The position numbers and the translations under genes were made by a program. From a virus, in IMG/VR virus record IMGVR_UViG_3300009154_000274, positions 1 through 24,327 of that record: a stretch of 24,327 nt of DNA. One strand, written 5' to 3'. Positions within the stretch are counted from its first letter, which is position 1. Every line of letters starts with the position of its first letter. The notes beneath the pieces are model-generated. The model had not been told where the DNA came from. It saw nothing but the letters and a program-made list of their open reading frames with translations, and ran no database searches. This document shows, one piece after another, positions 13,614 through 19,973 of this stretch.

Positions 13614-15559
13614 GCTTACTTAAAGAAGGCGGCAATGTTTTCAAGAACGATGATAAACAAGCTCTGACCCAAAGAATCAATCAAACTGATGTAGCTATTA
13701 CAGTTGATTGGTTAGAACAATTAACTGACCTCGATTTGCGCGGCGAGATAGATCCTGATACTGGCTATCCAGAACGCTGGTTAGGGAGCTCAGGTAAGAA
13801 ATCTACATCGGGAGATCTTGATTTAGCTGTCAATGCTAACGAAATCACCCAGCAACAATTAGTAGCAGAGCTGACCCAATGGTGTAATAGTCATAAATTA
13901 GATCCAAAAGAATATGTTAAGAACGCAGGCGGCCAAGTACACTTTAAAACGCCAATAGGCGGTAATCCAGACAAAGGCTATGTACAGACAGATTTTATGT
14001 TTATGAAAGATATGGGCGTAGGTCAGTTCTTTTTACAAGCATCACCTAATTCAAAATTTTCAGGTCAAGATAGAGCAGTGGTAGTAAATTCACTAGCTAA
14101 AGCATTTGGTTATAAATTAGACATGCGTCGTGGTATTATCGATCGTGCTAATGAAGAAGTAGTTGAAACGGATCCTGACAAGATCGCTAAATTATTACTC
14201 AGTCCCGGAGCGACAAAGAAAGATCTTACCTCCGTGGAAAACATTGTCCAGGCATTAGAAAAAGACCCTAAAAAAGATGAAAAATTAGCAGATGCTAGAA
14301 CACATTTCCAAAAAGTTGGCGTCCCATTTTTTGAAAATACAAGCACAGAACTTTATACAGAAGTACATTTTTTAGCTCGCTTGCGTGATCGTATTGTTAA
14401 TCAAGGCATGGAAAAATTAATCGAAAATACAGAAGTACAAGGTGGCAAAGCCAAAGGCATCGAACACATCGAAGATTTAGTATTTAGAAAAGGAACCGCA
14501 GGTATTAAGGAAGCACTTGCGGTCATTGAACATCTTAAAGATAACACAAAATCATCTGTTACAGTTAAGTGGGATGGCAAACCTGCGGTAGTGTTTGGGC
14601 GCGAACCTAATGGAACTTTTGTGCTAACCGATGTAGCCGGGTTTGGTGCTGTAGGCTATAATGGTATGTTTACTAGTCCAAAACAAATCACACAACATTT
14701 AGCTAATCGCGATAACGAAGCAAAAGCCCAAGGCAAGTCAGCTAATCGGGTGGCTCAGCTAGCCCCCATATATCAAACATTATGGCCCATGCTTGAAGCC
14801 GCAACTCCGAAAGATTTTAAAGGTTATATCCAGGGCGATTTGTTGTATATTGCAACTCCTCCAGAAGTATCAGGCGCTTTTGTATTCAAACCTAATACAG
14901 TGGAGTATAATATTCCAGCTAGTTCTAAATTAGGCGAAGAAATTGCCGAAAGCCATGTGGGGATCGCTATACACACTTATTATAAAGAACAAGGCGCTGG
15001 TAAAGAACCATTAAGCAAGGTTGATCTAAATACAGTTCCAGGTTTGTTATTAATTGAACCTATAGCCCCGCAAGAAAATGTTAAGCCTACAGATAGTAGT
15101 TTAGTTAAGCAATTGAAGAGTTTGGTAAGCAGTAGCGGAACAGCTATTAATACTCTGTTTAGCCCTGCTGAATTACGCCAATTACAAATTAGTGATTTAC
15201 CAAGACTATGCGTTGACTATATTAATAGTTTAGTCAAAGATGATTCTGTAGCAGACTTTGATCCCAATACATTGTTACCAGGATTTGGCAAATGGTTACA
15301 GTCTAAAGTGACTCCCCGCAAATACAACAACATTGTGGAATACTTACAAAGTCCTCGTAGTAACATGGACGGTATGAGTGCGGCGTTTACAGCCTTTGTA
15401 TTGCTACACAATATCAAGATGGATATGCTACAGCAGCTAGACCGTCAACACCCTGGGCAAGAAGGCTGGGTAATCGCTCACCCAGGTGGAATTACTAAAT
15501 TTGTTAATAGATTTGGCTTTTCCCGGGCAAATGCGGCCCAGAATGCCCCACAATCCTAA
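13610..15559 (+). CDS. Fusion of Pol-beta-type nucleotidyltransferase and ligase-like adenylyltransferase (DUF6267-like)
   Basis: A 649-aa two-enzyme protein. The N-terminal domain (about 30-230) has the Pol-beta nucleotidyltransferase signature: G59-S60, the D69-L-D71 pair in SGDLDLAV, and a third Asp, D128, in YVQTDFMFM. The C-terminal domain (about 285-649) has nucleotidyl-ligase motifs: I K320-W-D-G, III-like YIQGDLLYI (406-414), IV-like EGWVI (618-622) and V-like K630-FVNR. A long insertion separates III and IV. The second half resembles phage DUF6267 proteins, as far as I recall. All key catalytic residues are present, so activity on RNA or DNA ends is plausible. The N-terminus MSLLKE|GG offers an L-x-E|G prohead-protease-like site. 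It is coupled to the upstream candidate internal protein. Confidence 0.75.
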   Translation: MSLLKEGGNVFKNDDKQALTQRINQTDVAITVDWLEQLTDLDLRGEIDPDTGYPERWLGSSGKKSTSGDLDLAVNANEITQQQLVAELTQWCNSHKLDPKEYVKNAGGQVHFKTPIGGNPDKGYVQTDFMFMKDMGVGQFFLQASPNSKFSGQDRAVVVNSLAKAFGYKLDMRRGIIDRANEEVVETDPDKIAKLLLSPGATKKDLTSVENIVQALEKDPKKDEKLADARTHFQKVGVPFFENTSTELYTEVHFLARLRDRIVNQGMEKLIENTEVQGGKAKGIEHIEDLVFRKGTAGIKEALAVIEHLKDNTKSSVTVKWDGKPAVVFGREPNGTFVLTDVAGFGAVGYNGMFTSPKQITQHLANRDNEAKAQGKSANRVAQLAPIYQTLWPMLEAATPKDFKGYIQGDLLYIATPPEVSGAFVFKPNTVEYNIPASSKLGEEIAESHVGIAIHTYYKEQGAGKEPLSKVDLNTVPGLLLIEPIAPQENVKPTDSSLVKQLKSLVSSSGTAINTLFSPAELRQLQISDLPRLCVDYINSLVKDDSVADFDPNTLLPGFGKWLQSKVTPRKYNNIVEYLQSPRSNMDGMSAAFTAFVLLHNIKMDMLQQLDRQHPGQEGWVIAHPGGITKFVNRFGFSRANAAQNAPQS

Positions 15560-15587
15560 TCCAACTCCTTAATTTTTTACCAAAAGA

Positions 15588-15595
15588 CTAAATAC
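15588..15595 (+). promoter_or_regulatory. Late-type motif CTAAATAC before the 15636 gene
   Basis: CTAAATAC is identical to the motif at 21042-21049 before the tailspike gene. A small GGAC/GTCC hairpin (15601-15614) and a strong AAAAGGAG ribosome site follow. Confidence 0.45.
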
Positions 15596-15635
15596 ACGTA
15601 GGACCTTTGAGTCCACATATAAAAGGAGAATTAAA

Positions 15636-16076
15636 ATGGCATCAATTCCATTAGTATCAGGTGGTTCACAACCAGTATTCGCTATTGACACAAACAATGG
15701 CCCACAATTAGCAGCAAACGTAACCTACACACCAGTAGGCACACCAACAAACTTCATGGGCCCAGCTCTTGACTTTTTTGGTATTGACTTAGGTGCTGAT
15801 CCTTCAGCGCAAGCAGGTGTTAACGGCGCAATCCAGTATGTTTTGCAAAATATTCAGCAAACAAGTACTGTAGCAATTTATCAAGTTGCCGCAACTGCTA
15901 ACGTTACAAACATGAGTATTGCTCTGTATCCAGTTGGTGCTTACACCGCGGCTACACTCCAAGCATCTATCCGCACATTGGGTGCTAACGTTGGTGGCAC
16001 AGGTTACGACGCTACTGGCGCAACTGTAACAAATGTTGGTTTCCGTTTGGCTTCTACAGCTACAACAGCAAGCTAA
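15636..16076 (+). CDS. Small probable virion protein, 146 aa
   Basis: A beta-rich, Ala/Thr/Asn/Gly-rich protein with no lysine, no cysteine and very few charged residues (MASIPLVSGGSQPVF ... GATVTNVGFRLASTATTAS). That composition is typical of capsid decoration or tail-tube-like structural proteins. It has its own late-type motif, a strong AAGGAG ribosome site 7 nt before the ATG and its own terminator. This monocistronic arrangement suits a protein made in high copy. The codons look even and C-ending in places (AAC, ACC), unlike the AT-rich neighbours. The family is not recognised. Confidence 0.75.
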   Translation: MASIPLVSGGSQPVFAIDTNNGPQLAANVTYTPVGTPTNFMGPALDFFGIDLGADPSAQAGVNGAIQYVLQNIQQTSTVAIYQVAATANVTNMSIALYPVGAYTAATLQASIRTLGANVGGTGYDATGATVTNVGFRLASTATTAS

Positions 16077-16096
16077 TTTTAAAGTTTACTTTAAAA
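16077..16096 (+). repeat. 9-bp inverted repeat directly after the stop codon
   Basis: TTTTAAAGT (16077-16085), TT, ACTTTAAAA (16088-16096). It lies between the stop codon and the terminator of the 15636 gene. It may protect the 3' end of the mRNA or bind a protein. Confidence 0.5.
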
Positions 16097-16103
16097 TATC
16101 AAG

Positions 16104-16126
16104 AAAGCACCGCAAGGTGCTTTTTT
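16104..16126 (+). terminator. Terminator of the 15636 gene (GCAA tetraloop)
   Basis: AAAGCACC (16104-16111), loop GCAA, GGTGCTTT (16116-16123), continuing into TTTTTT. Confidence 0.9.
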
Positions 16127-16226
16127 GTTGACTGGATTTTCTAAACATAAGTAAACATGCTCGTGTAGCAATCTTGTCCTGCATAGGGCGGGACTTGAAC
16201 GACACTCACATACACAGGAGAAAAAC
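16127..16226 (+). other. 100-bp leader/intergenic region before the 75-aa gene
   Basis: TTGACT (16128-16133) with TAAACA at 18 bp is a weak promoter candidate. A GC-rich hairpin, GTCCTGC / GGCGGGAC-type (16176-16194, 7 bp with one G-T pair), follows. The ribosome site AGGAG is at 16216-16220. The GC content and structure are unlike other spacers in the window. No riboswitch class is recognised. Confidence 0.4.
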
Positions 16227-16454
16227 ATGAGCAAAACACCTTACGAGATCCGTCTCGAACTTCTCAAAATGGCTAACGAGATTCTCGCAACGCCAGTCTT
16301 CCAAACACGCCAAGCATTAAGCGAAGAATACCATTCCAAGCTAAACGATGCTAATCGTGGTACGCTTCCTTATCCAACCATGCCAGACTTTCCGTCCAGC
16401 ACGGATATTGTTAGCAAGGCAGAAGAACTTAAAAAGTTTATAGACCAAGCGTAA
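16227..16454 (+). CDS. Small 75-aa helical protein
   Basis: MSKTPYEIRLELLKMANEIL... is an amphipathic helix, followed by a Pro-rich linker (GTLPYPTMPDFPSSTD) and a second short helix (KAEELKKFIDQA). There is no membrane span or known motif. It has a clear AGGAG ribosome site 6 nt before the ATG, a structured leader and its own GAAA-tetraloop terminator, so it is expressed as a single gene. The Pro-rich linker between two helices suggests a small adaptor or virion accessory protein; I believe similar ORFs exist in aquatic T4-like phages. Confidence 0.8.
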   Translation: MSKTPYEIRLELLKMANEILATPVFQTRQALSEEYHSKLNDANRGTLPYPTMPDFPSSTDIVSKAEELKKFIDQA

Positions 16455-16456
16455 TT

Positions 16457-16481
16457 AAAAAGCCCCGAAAGGGGCTTTTTT
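16457..16481 (+). terminator. Terminator with GAAA tetraloop after the 75-aa gene
   Basis: AAAAAGCCCC (16457-16466), GAAA, GGGGCTTTTT (16471-16480), T. The A/T arms make it possibly bidirectional. Confidence 0.9.
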
Positions 16482-16495
16482 GTTGGGCTGCTGAT

Positions 16496-16516
16496 TATAG
16501 GTTAAATATACCTATA
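16496..16516 (+). promoter_or_regulatory. Inverted repeat framing a TTAAATAT late-type motif
   Basis: TATAGGT (16496-16502) and ACCTATA (16510-16516) are inverted around TAAATAT. The ATG follows at 16519, so a late-type start site here would give an almost leaderless mRNA. Confidence 0.4.
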
Positions 16517-16518
16517 TT

Positions 16519-16773
16519 ATGACAATCAATAAAATTACCGAAGTTACCATATTTGAAAGCCCCGATGGCGGTCGCACAGTTTACGCTCGACACCCTGGGA
16601 GTAGTACAAGAGAATTATATAGTCGCGATCCCAAATTAGTTGAAGAAGAAAATGAATTAAAACAACAAGAGCGTTGGCAATATATTTTAGCGGCTAGAAA
16701 AAACAATTCAGCAATAGACAACCTTTGCGAACAAGCGGAAATTTTATATGAATTGTCCAAAAAGGCATTGTGA
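16519..16773 (+). CDS. Small 84-aa protein
   Basis: The first 40 residues suggest a small beta hairpin unit (VTIFESPDGGRTVYARHPGSS). The rest is a long charged helix (KLVEEENELKQQERWQYILAARKNNSAIDNLCEQAEILYELSKKAL). There is no known motif. It overlaps the following GTG-start gene by 4 nt (GTGA). No ribosome site is visible because the ATG lies right behind the inverted repeat/late motif. I believe similar proteins occur in aquatic T4-like phages; function unknown. Confidence 0.75.
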   Translation: MTINKITEVTIFESPDGGRTVYARHPGSSTRELYSRDPKLVEEENELKQQERWQYILAARKNNSAIDNLCEQAEILYELSKKAL

Positions 16774-17180
16774 AATTTATTTGTAAAACCTTCTTTGATA
16801 TTACAGCCACAGGTGTAACAGGGCATTATAAATCTTCCCGAGTACCATTTCGAGATTTAAATGGTACTAATATCGAAAATGAAATATCATGGAATCGTGC
16901 TAGAAATCAACAGAGAAATTGGGAGACTATAACTCAACTAATAAGTCTACGAACACAAATTTCAGAATTACAAAATCCTAAAAAAGATAAAAATACATGG
17001 AGTTTTGAATTTGAATCTGAGACTCCATATGCGTTTGGCTCCCAAGAGAACCCTACAGAATTGTTATTATCTGACTCAGCAGGTGTTCCAATGCTAGTAG
17101 GATTAGGAAATATTAAAAATTTAGCACCATTATTAGTTGTGTCGGGCACTGATCAAAATATATGGTTTGACATATTATAA
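16770..17180 (+). CDS. Conserved-looking 136-aa phage protein, GTG start
   Basis: Unknown function. The N-terminus looks like a beta domain (FICKTFFDITATGVTGHYKSSRVPF), the middle is helical and basic (WNRARNQQRNWETITQLISLRTQ), and the C-terminus is beta-rich and acidic (TWSFEFESETPYAFGSQENPTELLLSD). The GTG at 16770 overlaps the previous stop as GTGA, with AAAGG 5 nt upstream, so it is coupled to the 84-aa gene. I recall related proteins in aquatic T4-like phages, possibly virion-associated; not verified. Confidence 0.75.
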   Translation: MKFICKTFFDITATGVTGHYKSSRVPFRDLNGTNIENEISWNRARNQQRNWETITQLISLRTQISELQNPKKDKNTWSFEFESETPYAFGSQENPTELLLSDSAGVPMLVGLGNIKNLAPLLVVSGTDQNIWFDIL

Positions 17181-17186
17181 TAAATA
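17179..17186 (+). promoter_or_regulatory. Late promoter motif AATAAATA
   Basis: AATAAATA lies 24 bp before the ATG at 17211. It overlaps the TAA stop of the previous gene. Confidence 0.5.
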
Positions 17187-17210
17187 TATGATACTAAAAT
17201 AGGATAGAAT

Positions 17211-17477
17211 ATGAGCGTCGAAGCCACTGAAATTGAAAAAAAGAGTCTAGAAGCTCATGTGGAGCTCTGCGCCGAACGCTACAATGCGTTGGAAGATAAA
17301 ATGACAGCCATGGGTGAGAACATCTCACATCTTTGTGTCATGGTCCAGGATGTTAAAGCTAGTGTGAGTAAATTAAATGAAAAAAATACAGATAGACTTA
17401 TCAGTTGGGGCATTGGTATTATTGGTTGTTTAGGTGCTTCAACTGTCTACCTTATAACACACTACGTTCTCAAATGA
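17211..17477 (+). CDS. Coiled-coil protein with C-terminal membrane segment (XhlA-like layout)
   Basis: An 88-aa protein. Residues 5-60 are a heptad-like charged helix (EKKSLEAHVELCAERYNALEDKM...VKASVSKLNEKN). Residues 63-83 form one transmembrane segment (LISWGIGIIGCLGASTVYLI) followed by a short tail. The layout is that of XhlA-type holin-associated or small phage membrane proteins, so a lysis or membrane-anchor role is possible; sequence identity is not established. It follows a late promoter motif, with AGGATAG before the ATG. Its stop overlaps the next ATG (ATGA), so the two are coupled. Confidence 0.7.
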   Translation: MSVEATEIEKKSLEAHVELCAERYNALEDKMTAMGENISHLCVMVQDVKASVSKLNEKNTDRLISWGIGIIGCLGASTVYLITHYVLK

Positions 17478-17974
17478 TTGACAATACCCAGGAACTCACC
17501 AAATTATTTCGTAAAGAATTTCCAGATTTATCTGCTAATCTCATATGGAAAAATGATGCCGGCGAATACGAAGTATTTGAACGTTATGTAATATCTCCAG
17601 AAAAACATGGATATCGAGTATATTGTTCAGCTACAGATGTAGGGTTCTTTAGTACTACAAAAACAGCATTAAGCTGGTGTATAGCTGACAAATACACATA
17701 TTATAATTTAGCCCGGGATATACTGACATTAGACAATAAATTAAGCTCATTAGTTTCAGATATATCCACAAGAGCCAACCTAGCAGACCGTAGTAAACAG
17801 CCCTTATTTCGTGAAACTATAGAAACCAAGCTAGAAACCAAGATTATACACAAAAAACAGGTGGAGCAGGAATTAACCAAATGCGTCAATTATGCTAAAT
17901 ACTGTCAACAACGAGGATTTAATAATGAAACTGTTCGAACTGGCCGCACCCAAGCCATCAAAGCAAGCCGCTAA
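17474..17974 (+). CDS. 166-aa protein with C-terminal coiled coil, unknown
   Basis: The N-terminal 75 residues look like a compact alpha/beta domain (LTKLFRKEFPDLSANLIWKNDAGEYEVFERYVI...GYRVYCSATDVGFFSTTKTALSWCI). The remainder is a long helix pair (RDILTLDNKLSSLVSDISTRANL, ETKLETKIIHKKQVEQELTKCVNYAKYCQQRG). I chose ATG 17474, overlapping the stop of the membrane protein gene; an upstream in-frame GTG-type start lies deep inside that gene. The 3' end overlaps the next gene by 50 nt. The overlaps suggest a late gene cluster. Function is not recognised. Confidence 0.75.
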   Translation: MIDNTQELTKLFRKEFPDLSANLIWKNDAGEYEVFERYVISPEKHGYRVYCSATDVGFFSTTKTALSWCIADKYTYYNLARDILTLDNKLSSLVSDISTRANLADRSKQPLFRETIETKLETKIIHKKQVEQELTKCVNYAKYCQQRGFNNETVRTGRTQAIKASR

Positions 17975-18884
17975 GGTATTTGAGAGTTATTTCGGTGACT
18001 CTATTAATGTAGACGTTATGTCCGCAAAACAAGCCCGTATGATGTTAAACAAAGTACGCAAGCTGGTAAACGAACATCGTCAAACATCAGCTTTTCATCA
18101 CAGCGAAAAGAACCCAGCTTATTTGAAGTTGATGATGATGGAAAGAGTATTAACTACTAAAGTTAATGAAACTCCTACTGTGGCTGTTGGTTCAACTGCT
18201 GGCGCTGACCAAAATCAAAAAGATTCCACATCCGGTATGCCTCCAACTAATCCTACTGTAGCTGCCGGCGATGCTGCCAAGAAACAACAACAGCAAGCCC
18301 AAGTCAATACCATTAGTGATCCTAAACTTAAATCTGCTATGCAAAAAGCTACGCAAGGTCAATCACTAAATCCAGCTGATCAACAATTGGTTGCTCAAGC
18401 TGCTCTACAAACAGAAAGCAAACAATTGAGACATAGTTTATATAAGATTCTTCGTGAATCAGAAGTACAACAAGCACAAGTTGTATTAGCCGCACAGGAC
18501 ATGGTAGACAATGTTCAAAAAATGAGCGAAGAAATTTCAAGTATGCAGTTTAAAGATTTGCCAGCACTATGCGATCAAATCAAAAATCAAATTGGTGTTG
18601 ACCAAGCAATGCAGTTCAACACAGATGCGACTGCCGCTCTTGCTGGACTGTTACAGAACCTACAAGGGGCTAGACAACAATTAGACCAAGCTCTTGGTGT
18701 TGTTACTGGTCAAGCTGCTCCTAGTATTCCTGGCCAAGAAGAAATGGATGCTGACCTAGGTGCTGAGATGGGTGCCGATGTTGGTGCTGATTTAGGTGTC
18801 GAGATGGGCGCCGAAGAACTTCCACCAGAAGAACCAGAAGCTCCTGAAATGGGTGGCGCAGGCTTAGGTCGCGCTAAACGCTAA
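17925..18884 (+). CDS. Conserved phage protein, 319 aa, Gln/Ala-rich with acidic tail
   Basis: The N-terminal domain (1-80) is ordered and basic (MKLFELAAPKPSKQ..., AKQARMMLNKVRKLVNEHRQ, HHSEKNPAYLKLMMME). A low-complexity Gln/Ala/Thr linker follows, then a helical middle (LRESEVQQAQVVLAAQDMVDNVQKM, MQFKDLPALCDQIKNQIG). The C-terminus is an acidic Gly repeat (ADLGAEMGADVG type, 276-298). I believe similar proteins are conserved in T4-like cyanophages, perhaps head core or virion-associated; not verified. I chose ATG 17925 with GAGGA 7 nt upstream instead of the earlier in-frame start at 17892. The following gene starts at the next base after the TAA. Confidence 0.8.
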   Translation: MKLFELAAPKPSKQAAKVFESYFGDSINVDVMSAKQARMMLNKVRKLVNEHRQTSAFHHSEKNPAYLKLMMMERVLTTKVNETPTVAVGSTAGADQNQKDSTSGMPPTNPTVAAGDAAKKQQQQAQVNTISDPKLKSAMQKATQGQSLNPADQQLVAQAALQTESKQLRHSLYKILRESEVQQAQVVLAAQDMVDNVQKMSEEISSMQFKDLPALCDQIKNQIGVDQAMQFNTDATAALAGLLQNLQGARQQLDQALGVVTGQAAPSIPGQEEMDADLGAEMGADVGADLGVEMGAEELPPEEPEAPEMGGAGLGRAKR

Positions 18885-19238
18885 ATGTTAATCTTTGAAG
18901 TAGAAAATCCAGAAACCGTCGACTCCGGTAAGCTCATGTCATTGACTCAATTCCTTGCCGGCCGTGCCGGAGACACTGATTCAAAGAAACAAATTTCCAC
19001 ACAGGCATTTATTGATTTAGCACAAAGTCTCGGAGTTAATGTTACTACCGATACATTGGGTGATTTAATTGCCAAAGATCCTCTGAAGAATGTACTACTC
19101 CCATACGAACCAAATTCAGGGGTAGTTAAATTTAAAGGCAATGACGAGCCCGGTGAACAGCCAATGGACACTGATCAAGCAGAAAAAGTAGTAAGTTCAA
19201 ACGCCAAAGCCGCTATGAAACGCGGATTATCTAAATAA
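18885..19238 (+). CDS. 117-aa protein coupled to the 17925 gene
   Basis: The ATG follows the previous TAA without a gap. The product is a small mixed helical domain (LMSLTQFLAGRAGDTDSKKQISTQAFIDLAQSLGV...DTLGDLIAKDPLKNVLLPYEPNSGVVKF) with a polar basic tail. There is no membrane span or motif. The direct stop-start junction suggests equal production with the 319-aa protein and probably a common assembly. The family is not recognised, though I believe it recurs in aquatic T4-like phages. Confidence 0.75.
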   Translation: MLIFEVENPETVDSGKLMSLTQFLAGRAGDTDSKKQISTQAFIDLAQSLGVNVTTDTLGDLIAKDPLKNVLLPYEPNSGVVKFKGNDEPGEQPMDTDQAEKVVSSNAKAAMKRGLSK

Positions 19239-19256
19239 ATCAATGCTATACAGTAG

Positions 19257-19285
19257 TTGACAAACAATTCGAAACTAAGTACAAT
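19257..19285 (+). promoter_or_regulatory. Sigma70 promoter of the exported protein-iscU-iscA operon
   Basis: TTGACA (19257-19262), 17 bp, TACAAT (19280-19285). The 12-mer CAGTAGTTGACA (19251-19262) is identical to that at 3085-3096. The leader carries AAAAGGAG before the ATG at 19315. Confidence 0.85.
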
Positions 19286-19314
19286 TAAGTTAGTATCATA
19301 AAAGGAGAGTCAAA

Positions 19315-19599
19315 ATGAAAAAGATTCTAGTAATAGTATTATTAGCATTATCAACCACTTCGATGGCGCACGGGTATCACGGCGGATATTATTATAATAA
19401 TAATCAGTGGGTAGGCCCTGCGGTAGCTGGAGTAGTAATCGGCGGTTTGGCCGCAAGAGCATATTACACACCTCCTCCAGTTTATGTTCAGCAACCGCAG
19501 GTAATTTACATTCAGCAATCTATTCCTCCTGGATATGTTCAACAACAGATTTTAGATGCTAATTGTAATTGTTATCGTACAGTACTGGTACCACAATAA
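19315..19599 (+). CDS. Exported Tyr/Pro/Gln-rich small protein (94 aa)
   Basis: Residues 1-18 are a Sec signal peptide (KK, a hydrophobic ILVIVLLAL core, likely cut after SMA). Then comes a His/Gly/Tyr/Asn segment (HGYHGGYYYNNNQ), a glycine-zipper-like hydrophobic stretch at 34-47 (GPAVAGVVIGGLAA) that may insert in a membrane, and a Pro/Gln/Tyr-rich tail with C84 and C86 (CNC). It looks like a proteobacterial periplasmic/outer-membrane type protein, not a phage structural protein. It is first in an operon with iscU (1-nt overlap), driven by a strong promoter and an ideal ribosome site. Cell-envelope modification such as superinfection exclusion, or metal binding by the His/CNC parts, are ideas only. 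Confidence 0.8.
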   Translation: MKKILVIVLLALSTTSMAHGYHGGYYYNNNQWVGPAVAGVVIGGLAARAYYTPPPVYVQQPQVIYIQQSIPPGYVQQQILDANCNCYRTVLVPQ

Positions 19600-19973
19600 T
19601 GGCTTACTCAGATAAGGTAATCGATCACTATGAAAATCCAAGAAATGTTGGTAAGATGGATGCCACTGATAGCAGTATCGGCACCGGTGTTGTCGGTGCA
19701 CCTGCTTGCGGTGATGTCATGCGTTTACAAATAAAGGTAGAAGATGGAATTATTACGGACGCCAAGTTCAAAACGTATGGCTGTGGGTCGGCGATCGCTT
19801 CGAGCTCACTTGTCACGGAGTGGGTCAAGGGCAAAACGCTGGAGCAGGCTGGATCAATTAAGAATGCTGAAATTGCAGAGGAACTCTGTCTCCCGCCGGT
19901 TAAGATTCATTGTTCAATCCTTGCGGAAGACGCTATTAAGGCGGCAATAGAAGATTACATAAAAAAACAATGA
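19599..19973 (+). CDS. iscU: IscU, iron-sulfur cluster scaffold protein
   Basis: A 124-aa complete IscU, the scaffold on which [2Fe-2S] clusters are built from IscS sulfur and then handed on by HscA/HscB. All ligands are present: C37 and D39 (GAPACGD), C62 (YGCGSA), H104-C105. The HscA recognition motif LPPVK (98-102) is intact. The sequence is very similar along its length to E. coli IscU. I chose ATG 19599, overlapping the previous TAA by one base and giving the canonical MAYSDKV start; an earlier in-frame start would lie inside the exported-protein gene. The middle of the gene is visibly richer in G+C (about 50% over 19741-19860) than the surrounding phage DNA. It is coupled to iscA by a 4-nt overlap. 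Confidence 0.95.
   Translation: MAYSDKVIDHYENPRNVGKMDATDSSIGTGVVGAPACGDVMRLQIKVEDGIITDAKFKTYGCGSAIASSSLVTEWVKGKTLEQAGSIKNAEIAEELCLPPVKIHCSILAEDAIKAAIEDYIKKQ

Noticed and set aside
16150-16210. tRNA-like T-arm on the minus strand (GTTCAAGTCCC-type run)
   Set aside because: Bases flanking the TTCAAGT loop do not pair to form a T-stem (C opposite C after the first pair), and no acceptor or anticodon stem can be built. Not a tRNA.
17478-17510. TTGACA at 17478 as a promoter
   Set aside because: It lies inside a coding region, the -10 candidate at 17 bp is poor, and coupled translation explains the downstream genes.
17892-17924. Earlier in-frame start for the 319-aa protein
   Set aside because: There is no ribosome site. 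GAGGA is placed correctly for the ATG at 17925, and MKLFELAAPK is a natural N-terminus.
19569-19598. Earlier in-frame start for iscU
   Set aside because: IscU family members begin with MAYS, matching the ATG at 19599; the extra residues lie inside the previous gene.
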